Assembly (NCBI RefSeq): GCF_032118995.1
Contig: NC_092661.1
Coordinates: 9,362,494 to 9,426,493, forward strand
DNA: 64,000 nucleotides
Reading direction: 5' to 3'
Source: Asterias amurensis
Taxonomy: Eukaryota > Echinodermata > Asteroidea > Forcipulatida > Asteriidae
The notes beneath the pieces are model-generated. The model saw only the letters and a list, made by a program, of their open reading frames with translations, did not search any database and was not told the origin of the DNA. Below, piece by piece: positions 22,300 to 34,700 of this stretch. Each line of letters begins with the position of its first letter. Positions within the stretch are counted from its first letter, which is position 1. Position numbers and translations under genes: made by a program.

Positions 22300-23736
22300 C
22301 CAGTCAGTATAATGGAGATCAATGATTATACTGGAGTATAATGGACATCAGTGGAACACCCTCATGTGGCCAAAAGGTCAATTCCACTACAGAGCGCGTG
22401 CGCACAACAAGGGGCATGTGTAGCAGAAAAGGAAGACAAGCTAAAGATCTTAACTGCCTGCGTCGTCTAACTACAAAGCTTTCTTCTGCCAGGAGCCAGG
22501 TTTTTACCAGCGAAGCCTATTTAAGCAAGTAAGTAGCAAGGAAAATGTAGGAGGTTAATATTGTGAGATTTCTTCATCATATTTGCTGTTCTAAGCTATA
22601 TCTGGTGTTTGGTCTAAAAAGGTCGACCAAAAATATTTGTTTTGAGTAGGCCTAGTCCTCCAATGAGTAGTGTGAGTCATTTTCTGCAATGATGTGGAAA
22701 TGGCGTGTTGTCGAACCATTTCGTAAACATCGGACTGGTTGTGATGGACCATGGAGGTAAAATTAGACCTCCGTGGATGGACTTGTGTAGGCACAATATA
22801 TCGAGAGAAGGTGAACAAATTCAGGATTGGTCTTGGATTTTGGAGTTGGAAGAAAACATTTTTACATTTTAATAATTATTATGTGTTGGCTAGCGTCTAG
22901 ACGCTAGCCAGCAACACATAAAATATTATTACTGTACAAAAGGATTTTAAATTTCATGTATTTTTATACTTCCTTGACGAATAAACCATTCATTCATAAA
23001 TACCTCAGACAGTTTCACTATTCCTATTGGTGGAGAGCGTGTCACGCGGGTGTGTATAAACCTTTGTTTATGACCGGTAAACATGGGGGTGACACGCGAG
23101 GTTGCACCTGTGCTTTGAAAGACAGTTTCTTCATTCCTATTGAGTATTGGTCGAGAGCATTGGCTGGAACAGTTGTGCCACATCACGCGATACGCGCCAC
23201 GCGCACAGCATTCCCTTATAAGGAGTTGTTTACCCGAGGGCCTTACCTGTTACCATTTCATAGCTGGACATGCTGGAGGGGTGTTGTGTTGAAAGAAATC
23301 ATTGAACAATTGTAATTTTTGCATTTATTTTACTTTTTGACCAAAAAGTGTTGATGTTTTTTGACCGAAAAGGTATTTTATGAATGGGAATCAAAGTGTG
23401 TTGAATGGGTTGTCAACTAGCCTGGTTCTTGATAGTTTAGCTCCACTTCGTCTCGGTAAAATTATTAAGAACCAGGCCTCGATGGGTTTAAACCAAGTGT
23501 TAAACCTCTTCACCACACATTGATTCCCTTAATAAAATTAAATTCAATTCCTGTATCCGGCTACCACTTACTAAGAAAAATTATATAAAAAACAAATAAA
23601 TGAGTCAGATAGGGCCTAGTATTTATTGGTTTGCAAAAGTTTTAATAAAATATATTTAAAAAAAAATAAATTTGAGTGGAAATTGCATTGAACATTTCTA
23701 CAGGCTCCAACCAGTCCATGATTCTATTCAATGATT
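22300..23736. other. No gene seen
   Basis: Unique and repeat-like DNA. The 119-codon frame at 22956 on the plus strand overlaps one on the other strand and lacks a signal or domain; an inverted pair cgtgtcacgcg / gacacgcgagg suggests another element. Confidence 0.4.
22880..22924. repeat. Perfect short palindrome
   Basis: ttatgtgttggctagcgtct is followed at once by agacgctagccagcaacaca, giving a 20-bp stem with no real loop and one 2-base bulge. Confidence 0.85.
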
Positions 23737-24110
23737 AAAGACACTGGACACTATTGTTAATAGACCGATCCATTAAGCTCCGCCCCATTGCGTATTGACC
23801 AATCACAACGCAACGAAGGTCTGACACTAAGGCCCGACATGCGTGCGTGTATCTTGGCGCGCGCGGCAGAGTTGTGCAGAAAGGCATTGGAGAGCACATG
23901 TTCTTGCACACAGGTGCGTCCTGGGCGGAGCCTACTGGATCGGTCCATTGTCAAAGACATTCTCACTTAGTGTATACTCAACATATGCATAAAATAACAA
24001 ACCTTTGAAAATTTGAGCTCAATTCGTCGTCGAAGTTGCGCGATAACAACAAAAGAAAAAACACCCTTGTCACACGCACGTGTGTGCTTTTAGATGCTTT
24101 TAGATGTCTT
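23737..24110. repeat. MITE family B interrupted by two other insertions
   Basis: The left end (ttaaagacactggacactat, 23737) is broken at 23760-23949 by a foldback with ends gaccgatcc and ggatcggtcc. The right arm is cut at about 24110 by the retroelement-like ORF. Confidence 0.65.
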
Positions 24111-24479
24111 GTGCAACTCTTGCACAGTGGCCCAGCCTGCCTTGCTACCGTCCGCAATTTTGATGGTTTTCTTTCTCTCTTCGATGATGGTTTCGGCTTC
24201 TTTGAGTGCCTCTGTTGCTGCTGGTATGTTACCCTTTTCGAGGGCAGTCTTGATTTTGTTGTGTGCGATTTCAACTTTCCCGCAGAACTCGAATTGTGCC
24301 GAGTTCCCGGGTTTTGTTAGTTCTTTTGCTTCTAATTTGTTTGTAAGCTCCTTGATGTTGATATGATCGGCTGTATCTTTGCTTTAATCCGTAATGCTCT
24401 CAAATTTATGGTTAAAGTACTCCTTGAATTTGTCAAACAAAATCTCTGGATTGAATGCGGGTTGCTCTTCATTTGACAT
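24090..24479 (-). pseudogene. Broken retroelement-like ORF (possible DIRS/Ngaro-type ORF1)
   Basis: Read on the minus strand from ATG at 24479, 129 codons stay open except for one TAA at codon 32 (24386-24384). The reading is strongly protein-like: MSNEEQPAFNPEILFDKFKE at the start, an acidic/basic helical centre (NKIKTALEKGNIPAATEALK, EAETIIEERKKT), and IADGSKAGWATVQEL near the end. A 'IADxSxxGWxTVxEY' block preceded by such a coiled region is, from memory, typical of small ORF1 proteins of tyrosine-recombinase retroelements in cnidarians and echinoderms. It ends where a MITE arm begins (24090-24110), so the 3' part is lost. About 120 bp upstream (24480-24600) looks like 5' leader. Confidence 0.5.
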
Positions 24480-25064
24480 TGCGAACTTAATATCGTATAT
24501 AGACTGTTATCGAAGTACACCAGTGACACTATAGCAGAGTAAGCAGCGGCCTGAATTGGATTCTGTTGCTAAGGACGCTGCTTTTATACTGACCTGCATC
24601 AATGCACTCAAATGAATGAATCACGACACGGTTCATTCATTTTGAGTAACCCGCGTATAAGTCATGTGACGCATACGGCGGGTACTCCTGTGTGTCATTC
24701 AAACAATAAAAACTACATTGACTTTGGACACTTCGTACCTTGGACACTTCGTACCTTCTCACAAGATACTTCTCCGAGGGTAACTCCGTCAACATTTAAT
24801 AAATGACCCGTTGTTATGAGATTCAATTAGAACTAAAGATTAAAAGTATTGCAAATACATCGCTAAAGTTATAAAATGAAATAACCTTCAAATATAGCCT
24901 ACACCAAGAAAACTGTAAATCCCAAATTCTGAAAAATAAAGCACGCTTTTTTTAAATATAATCCCAATAAAATTTTGGGGTTTAAACCAAAATTAATTTT
25001 CTATCCGAACTATTTTACATCTATTATATATCACTGCCAAAATATAGGATTCAAACTGCCTCCG

Positions 25065-25130
25065 TCTAGTTGGTAAGACACTGCTCTAGAATTGCAAGGG
25101 TCTTGGGTCCAAGACTGAATGAGCACCCTT
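25065..25130 (+). mobile_element. SINE family 2, head fragment
   Basis: Contains cgtctagttggtaagacact and gctctagaattgcaaggg. It then runs into an unrelated MITE at 25170. Confidence 0.5.
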
Positions 25131-25169
25131 AGGGAATATTGCGGAACTGGCTTGACAAAAAACTTGTCT

Positions 25170-26146
25170 TAAAGCCATTGGACCCTTTCGGTTCAGAAAA
25201 AAAAAAAAAGTTCACAGATTTACAAATAATTTACAGGGTTTACAGACGGCAATGGGGTCATTCCAGGTCAAATAACCCCCCAAAAAGACAATTTTAAACC
25301 CTACCCTCTTTAAATTTGCTCAAATTTTTTTTATGGGGTAATAATGGCTCAACAAGCTCAAATTTCAATTTTCAGCTCTATTCGATTAACGGTTTCCGTG
25401 CTACGGCATGCACTTTCTCGTTGATTTCGGTCAAAATGCACCTGACCTCTGACATTCAAACAACCATAAATCGGTAACCATTGAGTCAAATTTGTTGAAA
25501 TTGGTGTCTTTGAAACGGAAATTGTGTAAGCTTTCCAAATATGTCTTAATTTTTTTTGTAGGAACATGTTTAGGTATAATAACCTTTTGACCTCTACTTT
25601 GACCTTGAATTTGACCTTGTGGATCACGTGATCTGGAGATGAACTTCGGTGAAAATTTACTCCCATATGTTTTCTCAACAATATAAAAAAATTACAGATA
25701 TAATAATTTTGGCTTGCTTTCAGGCTCCGCTCAAAGTTGCCCTACTTGCCTATTCCTATTCAAAGTACACGTACATTACATACATGTCCATACATATGTA
25801 TATCATGATGTTGCTAGAGGTCCACTAGCCTCACTTGATATACATACGTATTATGTTATGTACAATGTACTTTACGTAGGACTAGGCCAGTAGGGCAACT
25901 TTGAATGGAGAAAACAGCAAAACAATACAAATTCTCGTTAACGAGAATTACGGATTTATTTTAAACACATGTCATGACACGGCTAAACGCGCGAAAACAA
26001 GGGTGGGTTTTTCCGTTGTTTTCTCCCGACTCCGATGACCGATTGAGCCTAAATTTTCACAGGTTTGTTATTTGATATAGAAGTTGTGGTACACAAAGTG
26101 TGGGCCTTGGACAACACTGTTTACCGAAAGGGTCCAATGGCTTTAA
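25170..26146. repeat. MITE family G split by a 0.65-kb insertion
   Basis: Ends ttaaagccattggacccttt and gggtccaatggctttaa. The left part stops near 25255 and the right resumes at about 25920. The inserted DNA (25260-25915) includes repeated tgacctctnctttgacct words and the foldback at 25731. Confidence 0.65.
25731..25907. repeat. Foldback MITE inside the insertion that splits a family G element
   Basis: Ends tcaaagttgccctactt and agtagggcaactttga; the inner arms are rich in acatac/gtatgt. Confidence 0.7.
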
Positions 26147-26438
26147 ATAGCAGTACATAAAACTTACACAGTCTAATGATTATGATAGTAGAACAAACTA
26201 GAAATCGCCCCTTAAAATATTTCTGTCAAAAATTAAATGTCATAGGACCACTTGATGAGAACAAATTTCCCATTTGGAGTTAATTGCTCAGTGAGCATTT
26301 TTGTTTTCTTCTTCAATATTTTCTTGTGACCTAGATGGCTGATCTATCTCGAACTACCTGTAACTACTACAGGGTTGTCAATTCGCTTACTGCCAGCAAC
26401 TTTTTTGTTAACAAAAATCAATTCAATGTCATGTTCCC

Positions 26439-26743
26439 TTAAAGCCATTATACACTTTCGGTAAACAGTATTGTCCAAGTCCCACACTTCGTGTATCACA
26501 ACTTATATATAAAGTAACAAACCTGTGAAAATTGAGGCTCAATTGTTTACTATAATCCGTATCCGATGTCGAGAATTGATAATTGTTTTAATGTTTTCTC
26601 AAAAGTAAAGCATTTCATGGAATAATATTTCAAGAGAAGTCATTTACGATTACATTTCTGTAAACCCTGTAAGTTATTTGTACATGTAGATCTGTGAACT
26701 TTTTTTTTTTTCTGTTCCGAAAGTGTATTTTTAATGGCTTTAA
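26439..26743. repeat. MITE family G, internally deleted
   Basis: Ends ttaaagccattatacacttt and aaagtgtatttttaatggct. Confidence 0.75.
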
Positions 26744-27369
26744 AAATGTATAGGGCCTACAAATTATAAATTTATGTATTACTATTGTTAGTGAAAAATG
26801 TTCACCACAATCCTCCCGCACTCTCACATGCAATTGTATGCGCCAATTTTTTTGCTGGTACACAGAATAATATGTCCACTGTCATACCAATGCAGTTCAC
26901 CAGTACAGTTAGTCTTGTCTAAACACTGTTTAACCAGTCATAGCTCCATGGTGCTGACCATGGGGGTTTAACCAAACCTGAACACTGTGTGTTTGTTCTG
27001 CTTTGTTTGTTCCCTACTATAAAAGACTTGTTCTTCAAATACAAAAAACAAACAAACTTGCTCACTAGTGAGTAACGAGGGCCTATTTATTTATAATAGA
27101 GCCACTTAGACCGCGTGTCCACTGGATCCACAATTGCGAGATCATGATCCTGCAAACATGAGTATGATCGTGCATTGATCCACCTTTTGTGAACGGAAGT
27201 GGACCAAAAGTTCAATTACCAATAGTGTCCACTGCCTTTAAAGAAGCTGTTATAATCCACCTCTAAAACAACTTAAAACTACGGGGTAACAAAAGTGACA
27301 GGAACGCCTAATATGGCGTCCTCCTCAAGGTTCCAATACAAACTAACATTTCCTCGATTAGCCTTTTTG

Positions 27370-27860
27370 AGATGTAGTGGACACTATATGAGTGCACTGT
27401 AGGATTTGGGTGTATTGACCCATTTCACCTGACGTCATCATCAGAAAAATCTTGAATGTGCCATACTGGTGGACAAGTTCACTGTGCGTTTTCATATATA
27501 ACTCTATGCATAGAGTATGCTGTGCGTTATGCAGTGAAGTGCGCATTTTAGGTGACGCGGCGTTAATACACCTAAACCTAACTTGCCCACCAACATGGTG
27601 AGCGTGGCACCAGTCGCCGCGTGTAACGCGCGTGCAAGGGGTCAATACAGACAAATTTACCCCAACCAGATAGTGTTTTAAAATGTGTTCACCATGTATC
27701 TCAAAATGGCTTACATTGTCCCCTTGCACGCACGTCAGACGCAACGACAGTGCCACGCTCACCATTATTTGGTTGGCGATTGGCAACAGTATGGTACATA
27801 CAAGAATATTCTTATGATGACGTCGGGTGAAATGGGTCAATATATAGAAGTGCACATAAC
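27370..27860. repeat. Foldback element, arms about 240 bp
   Basis: tgacccatttcacctgacgt (27417) pairs with acgtcgggtgaaatgggtca (27820), and the antiparallel match runs inward through ccatactg / cagtatgg, gtggcacc / gtgccac and gcgcgtgc. It accounts for the opposed open frames at this place. Confidence 0.7.
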
Positions 27861-28156
27861 CATGAGGAAAATGCCGTGTACAAAACAGCGCGATGTTCCC
27901 TCATTTTGCCCACCAAAACGTTAGTCCGCACGCGCTACGTGCAATTTACATATTTCATGGGAAGGGTATATTGCTGTAGTCCTTCAAAAACGGAAGATGA
28001 AGGTCCTGAAACTGAATACAAGCTACCTCTCCAGCTGTTAGTGTTTGTCTTTAGTTGATAATCAGCAACCATACAGCTGCATCGTTTGTCTAGATTAGAA
28101 TACAGCTCTATGTGTTTACCTTGTTTACTGTCTGTAAGGTTTCAGTTCCACCCATA

Positions 28157-28472
28157 CATGTAGAGCTATATAGTGACTAGAGCGCTAACTTGCTCTGCGA
28201 CTATAGAAGCCTCCGTGGGCGCAGACATGTCTAATGTGGTGCGTGACTATGAAACGATTTTTAATTTTAAGACTAATTTATACGTGCAAACCATATAATA
28301 ATATTATATTAAATATGGTGCAAACAGGCCTTTTAAACATGATGTACATAACGCTTGCAGTTTGTACACTCATCAACAGATTGTGGGTTCACATTTGCTG
28401 CATATTTGATTCGCTGACACATAGAAAAGAAAAAACTATCAACTATTAGAGTTAGCGCTCTAACAGCTCTAC
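28157..28472. repeat. Foldback element
   Basis: Ends tgtagagct...gagcgctaac and gttagcgctctaacagctctaca; the interior is AT-rich. Confidence 0.6.
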
Positions 28473-28918
28473 AGTGTATGGTTTTACTGCATCTACATGT
28501 ACAGAGGCCTAATTGCAGGCAGGCAGAGTTTTTCAAAGCCAGTGGGAATATTGAACAGTCCGACAGTAAGAGGGTTGACTGTACTACTGTTTTCATGCAC
28601 CACATGGTATTATTACAAATAACGTACGCTGGCAAACAAATAAGTCTTGAAAAGTCTCTTGAAAATCTGAAGAGAATCAGCTTGGATTTTACTCTGGGAT
28701 GTTTGGATATAAAATTATTTTATTTTACATCATGTACATGTAGCCTAAACGCAACTTAGCCTTTTGGCTACAAAGTTTGATTTTTAATAAAGCTATAATA
28801 ATAATAAAAAAATTGAAGGCTCCTTAACCTTGAAATTTAGTAGTGGAAAAAAGTAGTCTTAAAATAAAGGAACGGTAGCTTTTCACTTTTTGTTCTTATC
28901 CCTTTATTCAAGGTCAAA

Positions 28919-29109
28919 ATGAGTGCTGGATCCAGGCGGATTGTGTTTGCCCTGACAATAGGCGTGTGCATTGGACTCCTCCCATCGTTACTTCATCATA
29001 TGAACGAAGAGGAGCAAGTGCAGAGGCAGCTTTGCATCAACAAACAGGCTCTGTACAGCCGAGAAAATATACAAGCTGCTTCCCAAGTCCAGTCGCTCAG
29101 CTTGGCCAA
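28919..29109 (+). CDS. Main gene, coding exon 1: signal anchor
   Basis: Codes for residues 1-63 and two bases of codon 64. The exon itself probably begins at 28913, after a pyrimidine-rich tract ending in ttcaag, so six bases of 5' UTR precede the ATG. Residues about 8-25 form the only strongly hydrophobic stretch of the protein; Arg6-Arg7 just before it favour a cytoplasmic N terminus. Residues 28-63 are polar with many Gln/Glu, a typical stem. The donor is CAA|gtgagt at 29110. If it is not spliced, translation stops one codon later. Confidence 0.8.
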
Positions 29110-31689
29110 GTGAGTAAAAAAAAAAAACAGGCCTGTTTTCTTTAACTACGAAAGGGCAAGGGCACCAAGGCATTTTCTCCACGACAAAAGGCACCCTTTG
29201 TGGAAATTATAAATAACTACAGAGCATTTCAAGGGCTCCAAGGCGATAACCAGGGGGCATCGAGGCAATTGCCTTTGTTGCCTTTGTGAAGTATCAGGCC
29301 TGGTTAGGCCGTTTCCGAATTCACGGCTACAGCTATGGCTACTTCATCATGCGCTGAGGTATAGGGCGTCCTTAGCAACACCCTTGGCAACAGCCGTAGC
29401 CAGAGTTGTAGCCGCCATTTGGACGCGGCCTTACAATACCCGTACTCCCTTTTGGGCAACCTCGTCTTCGATGTAGGTGATCAATCTTGATGCGCGATTT
29501 TTTCCCAGCATGCCTTGTTCACGCAAATATGTTTTCATTAAAATTTGCGCGAATCAGGCACGTAAGTATTGTAACCTGCAAAGAGGCATCAGGTCAAAGA
29601 GCAACTGGTCACATCTTTGATCTTGTGATACATGTAGTATTATTTTGTCAAATGTGAGTTAAGCGATACTTGAGCGCTCAATATGTTTTTAACAAGGATG
29701 CACGTAAAGTACATGTAGGCCTACATGTACATTACATGTACCCTCTTTTCGGAGACAAGCGGTTCTGTTAGAACTGCTTAAGCATTAGTTTGCACACGAA
29801 AATAGGTCACTTATTTTACACATGTTACTGGCCAATTTTCATGGCATGTACATTGCTTGTGACTGGTATTTAACTGTTGTTTACTTAGCATAACAATTGA
29901 GTGGAGTCTTGGCCGGTAATCTGATTTTATTAGGCCATGATTTGTTTTGCTTGAGCAAAATTTTGTGCTTACATGTAAAAGCCATTATACACTTTCGGAA
30001 CAGAAAAAAAAAAAAAAGTTCACCAGATTTACAAATAACTTACAGGGTTTTACATAAGGTAATGGTAAAAGACTTCTCTTGAAATATTAATCCATGAAAT
30101 GCTTTACTTTTTGAGAAAACATTAAAACAATTATCAAATCTCGACATTGAGAATTAGGGATTATAGTAAACACAGTCATGACACGGCGAAACGTGCGGAA
30201 ACAAGGGTGGGTTTTCCCGTTATTTTCTCCCGACTCCGATGACCGATTGTGTCGAAATTTTCACAGGTTTGTTATTTTATATAGAAGTTGTGATAAACAA
30301 AGTGTGGGCCTTGGACATTACTGTTTACCGATAGTGGCCAATGGCTTTAAAGGCAGTGGACACTATTGGTAATTACTCAAAATAATTATCATCATAAAAC
30401 CTTACTTGATTACGAGTAACGGGGAGAGGTTGATGGTATAAAACATTGTGAGAAACAGCTCCCTCTGAAGTGATGTAGTTTTCGAGAAAGAAGTAATTTT
30501 CCACGAATTTGATTTCGAGACCTCAAGTTTAGAATTTGAGGTCTCGAAATCAAGCACCAGAAAGCACACAATTTAGTGACACAAGGGTTTTTTCTTCTTT
30601 CATTATTATCTCGCAAATTCGATGACTGATTGAGCTCAAATTTTCACAGGTTTTTTATTTTATGCAGATGTTGAGATACACTAACTGTGAAGACTAGTCT
30701 TTGACAATTACCAATAGTGTCCACTGTCTTTAAGCAGCTCTATGAAATTGGGCCCAGGGGTTAGTGACGAGAGGGTTCAATGCCGCAGTGCGCTGCCCTT
30801 GAAAGCACAAAAGGATGGGTGTGGATAGAGGCCATTTTTATGTAATTACCCCAGATGCCCATTGTAAAACAATAAGCCATTTGCAAGTTAGATAATGTCT
30901 GGTACAATGATTTGCGTAGTCACATTGTACCTCTTACATTTGAATTCTTTAGACTCTAAAGACAGTTGCTATCAGTGTCAGAATGGTTTGGGGCAAGCTT
31001 TTGTACAGCAACCTCCAGATGAGCAAACCCTGGTACCATTCAATTCAATTTTCAATTCAATTGTTTATTGTCACACATATTACATATACAGTGGAATTCA
31101 CTTCGGCTTGCGAGCCTAAAAATATTAAAAATTACAAAAATTACAAAAAATACAGAAAACCCTAAAACCACGTAGGCATACAATAACGAACAAATAAACA
31201 GTATGCGCACAATATGCAGAGAGACAATAACATTGTGCCATACACATCCATTCAGAATCTTGTATGGGTTTTCACCGTCTCTTATGTAACTGAGCTCCCA
31301 ATGAGCTCCCAATGTCCATAAGATCTGCTAAGTCGCTAGATGTTTTTAAATCTTTGCTAAAGACCCATCTTTTTATCTGTAATTAAAACCTGTTTCACTG
31401 ACTCTGTATAGTTTCTGTGTAATTTTCAGCATTTACATGTAGGTATGTAATTCTAACTTTTTAGTGTAAAGAGTAATTTTTCCGATCCTTAAGTTGTTTG
31501 TTGTATTTTTAATGGTTTCATTTAATATACGTGTAGGTAACAGCTGGTCTGGCCTAATTTTTAAAATTATTTGTTTTGGGATTTAATTGGGGAATTTAGG
31601 CCTATAAGTTTCGTTTTCTTGTAATGCTTTTCATTTTGCTGTTAAGCGCTTTGAGGAATGTCAATTCATATTGCGCTATATAAATACTG

Positions 31690-31746
<57 letters not shown>

Positions 31747-34700
31747 CTATACTATTAAAAGCGTAACCTGCGCCATCTTGGATTGAAAATTAGAAGGTCC
31801 AGTGGTATGGCATCCTTGAAGAATCCAACACGGTTGTTTGTGTGGAGTTCAATACGTTTGTGTGGTTTCAGATGTCGGGTTGCAAGTCTGCAAAACCCGG
31901 ATCCAAACTCGCACTACAAGTCATGTGTTTGGAGGAAGTTTGGGCGGCGACCGTGCGTCAACCACTGGTCGATGTTGTTACCAGACTTCCTAGAAATCTT
32001 TCTGACAGGCGACTCATTGGACAGTGTTTCGCAGATGGTGCTCTGGATTGGTTCATTCATTGCCCCTTGCCCGCCCACCCACCATTCGATCCGCCCTTTT
32101 TGGTCAGGTTACTTTCGTGTTGTACTAAGCATGGTTCTCCGGATTGGTTCATTCATTGCCACGCAGGGTCGAAAGGGTCGAAGAGGCTGGGTGCCAGGAC
32201 AAAACCGAAACCAATCTCACGAATTTGCATTGAATGGATGAAGTACCGTAGATTGATGTTTCGCAGGCGACCATGTGTCAACCACTGGTCGACGTTGTTG
32301 TCGGACTTCCTAGAAATCCTTCTGCGGGTGACTCATTTGTTGAAAAGATTAAATGGAGAATATTTGTAAAAAAACATTCACTTCCAAACGGCATGAGAAT
32401 TATCATGATGGACAAGGATTGGATCAAACGGAAGCTTAATAATTTGGAAACGTTGGGTAGGGCCGGCTATAGGTTGGAAGGTGTCTAAGGGAACTTTACA
32501 ATTAGTAACATTTTGGGGTGGGGGGGGGGGCCTTACACAAAGAGCCATTCTGGTCAGTGTATTGTGAGCGGTGTGTTGTCTGGTTTGAGACAGGCCACCT
32601 GTTGCTTGGTGAAGAAGGTCGCCCTGGGACCACTTTAGGTTGGCAGTGGGTGGCGACCTTGGACCTTTTGCCAGTAAACTCAAATGCGTACATGAATACC
32701 GTTTTAGAATACGGTCTGTTCATGGAGGTATAATGTTGCAGTTCCAGAGTTTAACCATGGAGGTAGAATTGTGAAACCATTCCTTACTCTGTGGTGAAAC
32801 TATACACGTACGTCAAAGGCTGTTTTGAAGCTGTAAAAAAAGAACTTTGCTTTGCATTTGGTCAAAGTTGTTAAGCAAAAGGACATTAAGTTTTCTTTTG
32901 AATAATTCCATTCACAAAATTGGTTAGAGCAGTGTGTCGGTCAGGTCTCAGAATGTACATTTTTCCAAATCCATTTTGAAGCCTAATTTAGCCATCAGCC
33001 CGTCGGGTTGGTTACTGATGGAGATAATATTAACAAAAGAGACCTCGTGCGGCTGAGTTTGTCTATTGACCCAAACTTGACGTAACAAACCCTAAACATG
33101 ACTTGACATGCTTTCTGAAAGTGAAATAAGTTAGAGAAAATTAAGGAGTGGGGACGAGTTTATCGTTTTTATTTAGTTTGTACGATATAGGGTTCCAGAG
33201 ATATGGGATGTATGGAGGTTTGTTCCTAGAGCAGCGTGAACATGAACGCGGTCAGAAATTGTGTCAATTGTCGTTCAAATTTCGCGAGATGCAAGAAGCC
33301 CAAAGTGACAATAAAACAAAACCAGACCAGCCAAGTCTCACGCATTAGGCGTGAGACTCACGCATTTGGGCTCTGCCTCACGCTCACACGCACATCAACC
33401 ATTATTGGGGCGAGATCGGGGGAAAAAAAATAACGACATTTTTTGTACAAAATTTGTACAAACAGAGCGCAAATTTGCAGATTGCGCACGCTTTTGCTCA
33501 TCCAGTAGGTTCAGCTCATATTCGGCAGAGCGCAAAACGCTTATTGCGCACAAGTTTGTTCCGACTCTTTTAGCAAATTCGTTGAAATGCGCTCCACTAG
33601 CGAAGACACAACAGGCAGAAGAAGTGAGCTATTGATTTTGGACATCATTTTTAGTCTTTTTTTTTCAAGTTTGGAAGGAAATAATCTGACACAATCGAAC
33701 CTCCACATTAACCATCAACATCTCCTGTGTACCTCAAGTGAATTTTAATTATTCTGAGGAGGTTTTTGATAAATTTTGAAACACCTTTTGTCCACAATTA
33801 AATTTCACATTTTTTTATTTATTTATAACGTGCGAAATAGCGTGCGAAATAGCTTCATTTTGGGTTTGAATTATGACGCCATGCATAAATATTGAGAGAG
33901 GCGTATAACACCCTCACCCATATTTCGAAATATTTGTGTAAAGGATTATTATATCCTAGCGGGGTGCCGCGCGAAGCAAAAGCTCGCCCCAATCATGTGT
34001 CATAGCAACTGTCTCGACAGTTTGAGGAATTCATATTTAAGTGGTAACTTAATTTAATGTTCACTGTATATTATTTTACATGTGAAATGCACATGTTTTC
34101 AAGGACTAATTTTGTTGTGTCTGTTTTTTCTATTTTTTTCTTTTTTTCTTTCTTTTTGGTTTTAGTGCGCCTTGAACACCCAGCAGGGTGGATGTGTGCG
34201 CATTACAAGTTTTATTATTAATAATAATAATAACTTGTGATCAAGCACGTCAGTCAGGGATGAGATTTGTCAGACTTTTATCTGAATTCAGACTTTTTTA
34301 AGTCAGCCTGGTAAAGAAAATCAGCCGTACTTTTTCCATAATATACTGTATAATAAAATCCTGCTCTTTGATCTACTGAGAACACTGTTCGTAAAAGCTC
34401 AGTGGAATCTATAACTCCGGGAGTTACCATTCAGGTGGAAAAGCCATAATTTCAACATTACATATCAGCAGAATTTGGATCCTACATAAAAAAGTGTAAT
34501 TTCAGACCTTTTTTTGAGCAATGACTCTCATCCCTGGTCATTGTACCATGGACATGTAGGCCTACCTCATACATATTCATGACCGAGAGTCGAGTTCTCA
34601 TTGGTTCATTTACCACCACGTGCCAGCTGTTAATTTTGCTAGTTACCAAGCGCGCACATGAGTATTCACGCAAGTGTAAAATGCGCATGACAAGTAATAT

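Noticed and set aside
22956-23315. 119-codon plus-strand frame
   Set aside because: No signal peptide, domain or exon borders, and the opposite strand is open as well; likely repeat DNA.
27358-27924. 165-codon minus-strand frame and 79-codon plus-strand frame
   Set aside because: They mirror each other across an inverted repeat; products have no family pattern.
31783-32488. Two overlapping plus-strand frames of 152 and 175 codons
   Set aside because: The frames overlap each other within internally duplicated DNA and carry no recognisable motif; treated as part of a possible Helitron-type element.
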